A stretch of DNA of 64,000 bases from Prosopocoilus inquinatus (lineage: Eukaryota; Arthropoda; Insecta; Coleoptera; Lucanidae): NCBI GenBank assembly GCA_036172665.1, contig CM069873.1, positions 44,176,001-44,240,000 of the forward strand, read 5' to 3'. The notes under the pieces are model-generated. The model was not told the origin of the DNA, did not search any database, and saw nothing but the letters and a program-made list of their open reading frames with translations. The first letter of the stretch is position 1, and every line of letters begins with the position of its first letter. Positions 36,801 through 42,800 of the stretch are shown piece by piece. A program made the translations under genes and the position numbers.

Positions 36801-39800
36801 TACTATTTTTCATATTTCTCATTTTTAATTGAAAAGTTAAACTTTTGTTATATTTGTTTTTGGCTGCAATTTTTATAGGATCATTATATGTTGTTAAATC
36901 ATGGACGTTGATGAGTATTCTATTAATTCGTTTATACCAAATATTAATACGGAACTCAGTGACAAAATTAGTAAAATATTTATATTTATTATATTTTATT
37001 TAAAAATAAATTTGTACTGTCTAGAAGTGTCTGTAAAATTAATTTCACATGTTTTCGTCGACATATCTGGGGTAATGCCATGGATAGTATTAGTATTGCT
37101 ACGAATTTGGGGGTTCACAAATTATAGTCGTTAAATTTCAAAACACTTTAATTATAAGCTGTCGATTTACACAATAAACAACACAGTAGTAATGAGCTTG
37201 TCTATCAAATAACACTTTTACAAAATGTACTTTCTATTTATTCGAGGTACGAACCCTTCGCTGACTATCTTAATAACTAACTCCTTCTAACGGATCGTAC
37301 GGCTTATATAGCCGAGCCCTCTATTGCTCGAACATGCTAGAATGATCGAGTAGTTTCTGGTCATGTTTTGTGACGCAAGGTGGCGTAATTATGCTAAAAA
37401 TAGATCTGTTTGCGCGTGACGGATGTAACACTGCCCCCCTCTTAGTTCTGTTCGTCCCGAACAGAGTACGGAGCCAAACGGTCGATGTGGATCACTTTCA
37501 ACTTCCCACGGGGTAGTTTTTGTATCCTATAGACCACATCATTAATCCTCTTAATTATTTGATAGGGTCCATCCCAAGGCGCCTGTAGTTTGGGACACAG
37601 ACCACGAGTCCTTCTGGGGTTGTACAGCCACACCTGGTCCCCTTCTTGGAATCTTGTTTTATTGTCTCGTCGATCGTAGCGGGTCTTCATTTTGTCTGTC
37701 GCCAAACTGATGTTTACGTCGGACGTATTCGTGAGTGTTAATTAAATGGCGTTCGAGTTCTTGCGAGTATTCACTTAGTCCCAGTCGAGTTTCTGGTCGC
37801 CCAAATTTTAAGTCACGAGGCAGACGCATTTCTCTTCCGAATAAGACACTGTATGGAGTTCGTTTAGTAGTGTCATGCTCTGCAGAACGGTACGCCATCA
37901 GAAAAAGAGGAAGATGTTCGTCCCAGTCCCGTTGGTTCTTCGAAACAACTTTAGCCAGATGTCTCTCCAAAGTCCTATTGAAACGCTCCACCATTCCATC
38001 TGACTGTGGGTGCAAGGGAGTTGTTCGCGTTTTGAAAATGCCTAGTAACCTGGTTAATTCCTGGAAAATGTGTCCTTCAAAGTTCCTGCCTTGGTCGGAA
38101 TGGATCTCCATGGGTACTCCAAATCTGGTTATCCAATTCTCTATCAAAGCATTCACAACGGTTACTGACTCTTGATTTGGCAAAGCATAACCTTCTGGCC
38201 ATTTAGTGAAATAATCAGTCACTACCATAATGTATTTGTTTCCATGGTTGGTTTCTGGAAATGGGTCGGCTATGTCAAGGGCAATCCTCTCGAATGATGC
38301 TCCAATGTTGTAAGGGTGAAATTTTCCGCGAGTCTTTTTCGCGTGTCCGGATACTGCAGCACATGTAGTACACCTGGCACACCAATTTTCCACAACAGTT
38401 CTACATTTCGCCCAGTAGAACTTTTCTCGTACTTTCGACAATGTCTTATTGATGCCCAAATGTCCACCGGACGTACCGTCGTGAATTTCCTCCAGGACCT
38501 CAGCGACCCTTATCCTTGGAAGCACGAGTTGGTCCTTCATCTCACTCCCATTAGGTGTTTCCCATTTTCTCATTAGCAACCCACTCTTCAACTCCAGAGA
38601 ATCCCATTGTGCCTAATAGGTTTTAAACAGTGGATTCTTCCCCGATATCTCTGTCCAGGTGGGACGTTGCTGTCTTTCCTTCCATTCGATTATGTTTCTT
38701 ATTTCAGGATCTTCTCGCTGTTCCCTCTTAATGGTCTAGGTTTGCCACCAGTCTACGAGGACGCCAGTTCTTCTGATGGGAATTATCCCTTCTTTATTTT
38801 CTGCTTTTGAGCAGTGTCGACAATCCTCAGGACAAGGTCTTCTAGAGCAGGCCTCTTTTTTCCAATTCTTCACGCATCTCTTTCACTTTTAACTCGCACA
38901 GATTAATTTTTGAAATTTCCGCTTCTGACACCAATTTGTTACGAATTTGGGGATTCACAAATTTATAACCGTTAAATTTCAGAACACTTTAATTATAAGC
39001 TGTCGATTTACACAATAAACAACACAGTAGTATTGAGCTTGTCTATCAAATAACACTTTTACAAAATGTACTTTCTATTTATTCGAGGTACGAACCCTTC
39101 GCTGACTATCTTAATAACTAACTCCTTCTAACGGATCGTACGGCTTATATAGCAGAGCCCTCTATTGCCCGAACATGCTAAAATGATCGAGTAGTTTCCG
39201 GTCATGTTTTGTGACGCAAGGTGGCGTACTGATGCTAAAAATAGATCTGGTTGTTAATTTGTTAAAATTTGTTTTCGGATACAGAAGAGCTCTAGAGGAG
39301 TATACGCGTCCTTCTATTAAGAACTTTTCTTGGGTTTTAAGTGAACCACCTTCTCCAATTAAATTATCTCTACATTTTTTTACAATATCTTGATGTTTTT
39401 ATAATTTTCTTAGCTACATATCCAGCAATGTACATATGTAAGCGTGCCTTGACCTAATAAAGACATACTTCTAGTTGTGTTTTTGCCTGTAAATGCTATT
39501 ACAGATATGTCCACCTCAACAGGTGCAATAAATTCAGTTTTTCTGAGGAAGAAATCGTGTAAGTTTTCTAGAGATCCCAAATTATCGCTTTGACAATTCC
39601 TGGCGAAACGGGTGACATAAAATTATTAATGATTTAAATGAACTAACAAATGATTTACAGTTTGGGCTAGTGTTTCTGATACCGTGACTTCTAATGCATC
39701 CAAAAAACATTTCGAGTGGGTCCATTTAAACCTAACATCATATAAAAAAAGTGTTCCTCATACATTTTAATAAATGTGGTCCCTCATATAATGGAACGAC

Positions 39801-42800
39801 GTCTTCGTTATCTATAATTATTTCGAAATTTTGTTCATTTAATTTATTGTTATTGTTATTTTCTCGATACAGTTTGTTAATGGCTGCTACATTTGCGACG
39901 CCCTGATCACATATCAACGAAACTACTTTAAAACCCGTTAGTCTGGCAACTACATACTACAACTTCTTTTATTATTTTTGCTAAGGTGTTGGATGCCTCC
40001 TTCTGAAAAATAATAAACCAAAGGCTGCTTCCACTTCTTATAAATTCCTCTTGCCATAAAAAACATTATTTTATCCGCAAACATACCTGTTCCTTCATTG
40101 TCATTATTATCACAATCTTCAAATCCATCAATGGTGTCATTTCTCCTGTTGTAACCTACTCCTGGACTAAGTGACATTTCGTCAAATAAAATATTAAAAT
40201 AATTTTCTTTATTTTTCATACTTTTTATCTTTGATTTTAAACTTTCCATTCTAGCGGAATTAATACCAGTATTGAAAGGGACTTTAGCCAGTAAATTAGA
40301 AAGAGTTTTCCTTGAAGGAGCTGCAAAAATTTGTCTTCAGAGTTTGTACATTTTTGGGCTTTGTTTGTAAATTATTAAATGAAAAATTTTATCTTTTAAG
40401 CTAAATCTTCTTCCTTTACTATGCACTTTTTGTAATTTTAATTGAGAAACTATAAAATTGAACGTTGCACATAGGAGTATTTACTATGAAAACCTGGCCA
40501 TAAGTCAATTTTTAAAAGTTGCATTTATACAAAATATTTTTGTTTCTTACGGGAGCCAAATAAATGACAAATGTTAGACAATACCTGTTTTTTGTATTGG
40601 AAGGGCAAAACGTGCGACAAAAGTAGTCGAAAAGCGACAAAGTGAATTGTGTCGAATTACCAACTATGAAACATTAAAAAATAGGTAGGTATTTAAAAAT
40701 TAATATGCTTTTAAAAGCAACATTATTTTGTAGCAAATTATAAAGAAAACGTTTTTTCGTTATTAAATAAATATATCGCGGGTCTTATTGTTTCGTTATG
40801 GATGTAATTGGATAAAGTTTCCTACATGATTATAACATATAAAGATTCTACTTTACTATATGAAACAGAAACTTTGCGGATTTTTGCGGATAGCGGTTTT
40901 ATAAGCTTTATAAAATTAACGGTCTAAATAGGCTTATGCCTGATCAATCCACTTCCTTATAAATTTATTGGCCAAATAACATCCTTGGAAAAGGTCGATA
41001 CAATACAATTGTCTCCAAGGATATTATCTGGCAGATAAATTTATAAGGAGGTGGAAAGTTCGGACATTAGAATAATTTTAAATATTATATGGTGTGGTTT
41101 ACAAATCGATACTGAAAAATTGATGTCAAATTACTTTGGACGTTTGCAAAACCATATAACTATACAACGACGAGGAGGTTTGGAAGCAACAAAGTCATAG
41201 AACACTTTACACACACAAAATACTCTCGCTCCTGAGGTCTTGACAAGACTTAAGTAACCACAACAGAAAAAAAGGCCATTTTAATCGCAATGCATGAACT
41301 AATTCTTCTTGGAAACATATAAATTGCCAATAAGTCTGATTTAGAGACCATTTAAATCAGAAAATAATTTTGGCCGAATTTTCATGATAAATACTCCTAT
41401 GTGCGTTGGTTCGTTGACATGACTTTTCATAAAATTTAAGGATTTCATTAATTCATACGATCTCTTCAACTTGGTTTTTAGATTGATATTTTGTTTTTTT
41501 AAATCATTTGCCTTTTTCCGAAAAGTGGGTACTGTATTATATAGTTTTAATGATTTTTCGGACTTCTTGTTCTTGACCTTTTCCGTAAATCTGGAAAATT
41601 TTCATATTTAGTGTATTTAGTAAAATTATATGAAAAATTACCTTGACCTTCGGTCACTGAAGAACATGCTCTGTTTTTATTTATCTCAGTGGCAGATTTG
41701 TTTGTTTTTGAATCTACACAATTTGTATAAACCAAATCTTGACCTTGATCGATCACTGCAAAATCTGTTCTATTTTCATTTACCTCAAAGAAAGCTTTAT
41801 TCGTATTCGAATCTTCACAATTTTAAGTTGGGCTTTTCATAATTGAAGTAACTGTAAATAGAAAAGGAAGTTGAAGGAAGTACTAATGCCCATAGTCATA
41901 GTACTTTCCTAAAGCTTCCTCCCAATAAAGAACCCTTCAGCTGAGACATTAAATAGATATTTTTGGTAGGTACCTTTAGTGTTGGGTAAATTTTTCGTAG
42001 GTATAGCATTCTGAATTAGTGTTGATCTTCTGTGTAGTCCTACATATCTGCTACTATTGCAGTGAAAAACTCGAGCAACCTCTGTGCAGCTGTTTCAACC
42101 CTGTTTGGGGCTTCGTCAACAATGTCAGGTCAAAAAGCGATCGTAGGATGTCGCTTTCATCTATAAAAATGTTCATATTTTCAAAAAATATTTCGAAATT
42201 TCAAATTTGAAAAAGAATAAGCTTAGATCTTTCTTATTTGGGAACTTATGCATTGGACCTTTTTTTAATGGGCAATTGGAAACGCAGCAGGAGAATACCA
42301 TTTTGCCAGAAACAACTTTTATTAACTCAAGGAAAAATCACGCTGCAAACAAAGTTAACACAATAACGCAAAAAAGAAACAAAAACTAATATTTGAAAGA
42401 AACTATAATAACTATTAAGATGAAAAACAGAAGCTTTCAGAAATTACGCGAATTTAACTTTGATGAAAATTTTGACAATTTCTGACAATTTAAAAAAGGT
42501 GCCGCTCAGCAACGAACCACAGGAAATGATCTTAGCGCCTCTTGCGACTGGAGTAAAAACTAAATTTATAAACCGGAAGTGTACATTGAAGATGGCGCCC
42601 CGTGACTTAAACAGAGGCTGCTCGAGGTTTTTACTGCAATCAAAAACAATTTGCAAGGAAATTTTTAAAACTTTCATTATGCTTTGACAGCAAGCATGGG
42701 GAACTTATTAGGTAGCAAATCCGCTTCTATTTGTCTATCCTACTGCAATGTCAGGTCAAAAAGCGGTCGTAGGATATCGCTGTTTTATCTGTTCATCATT

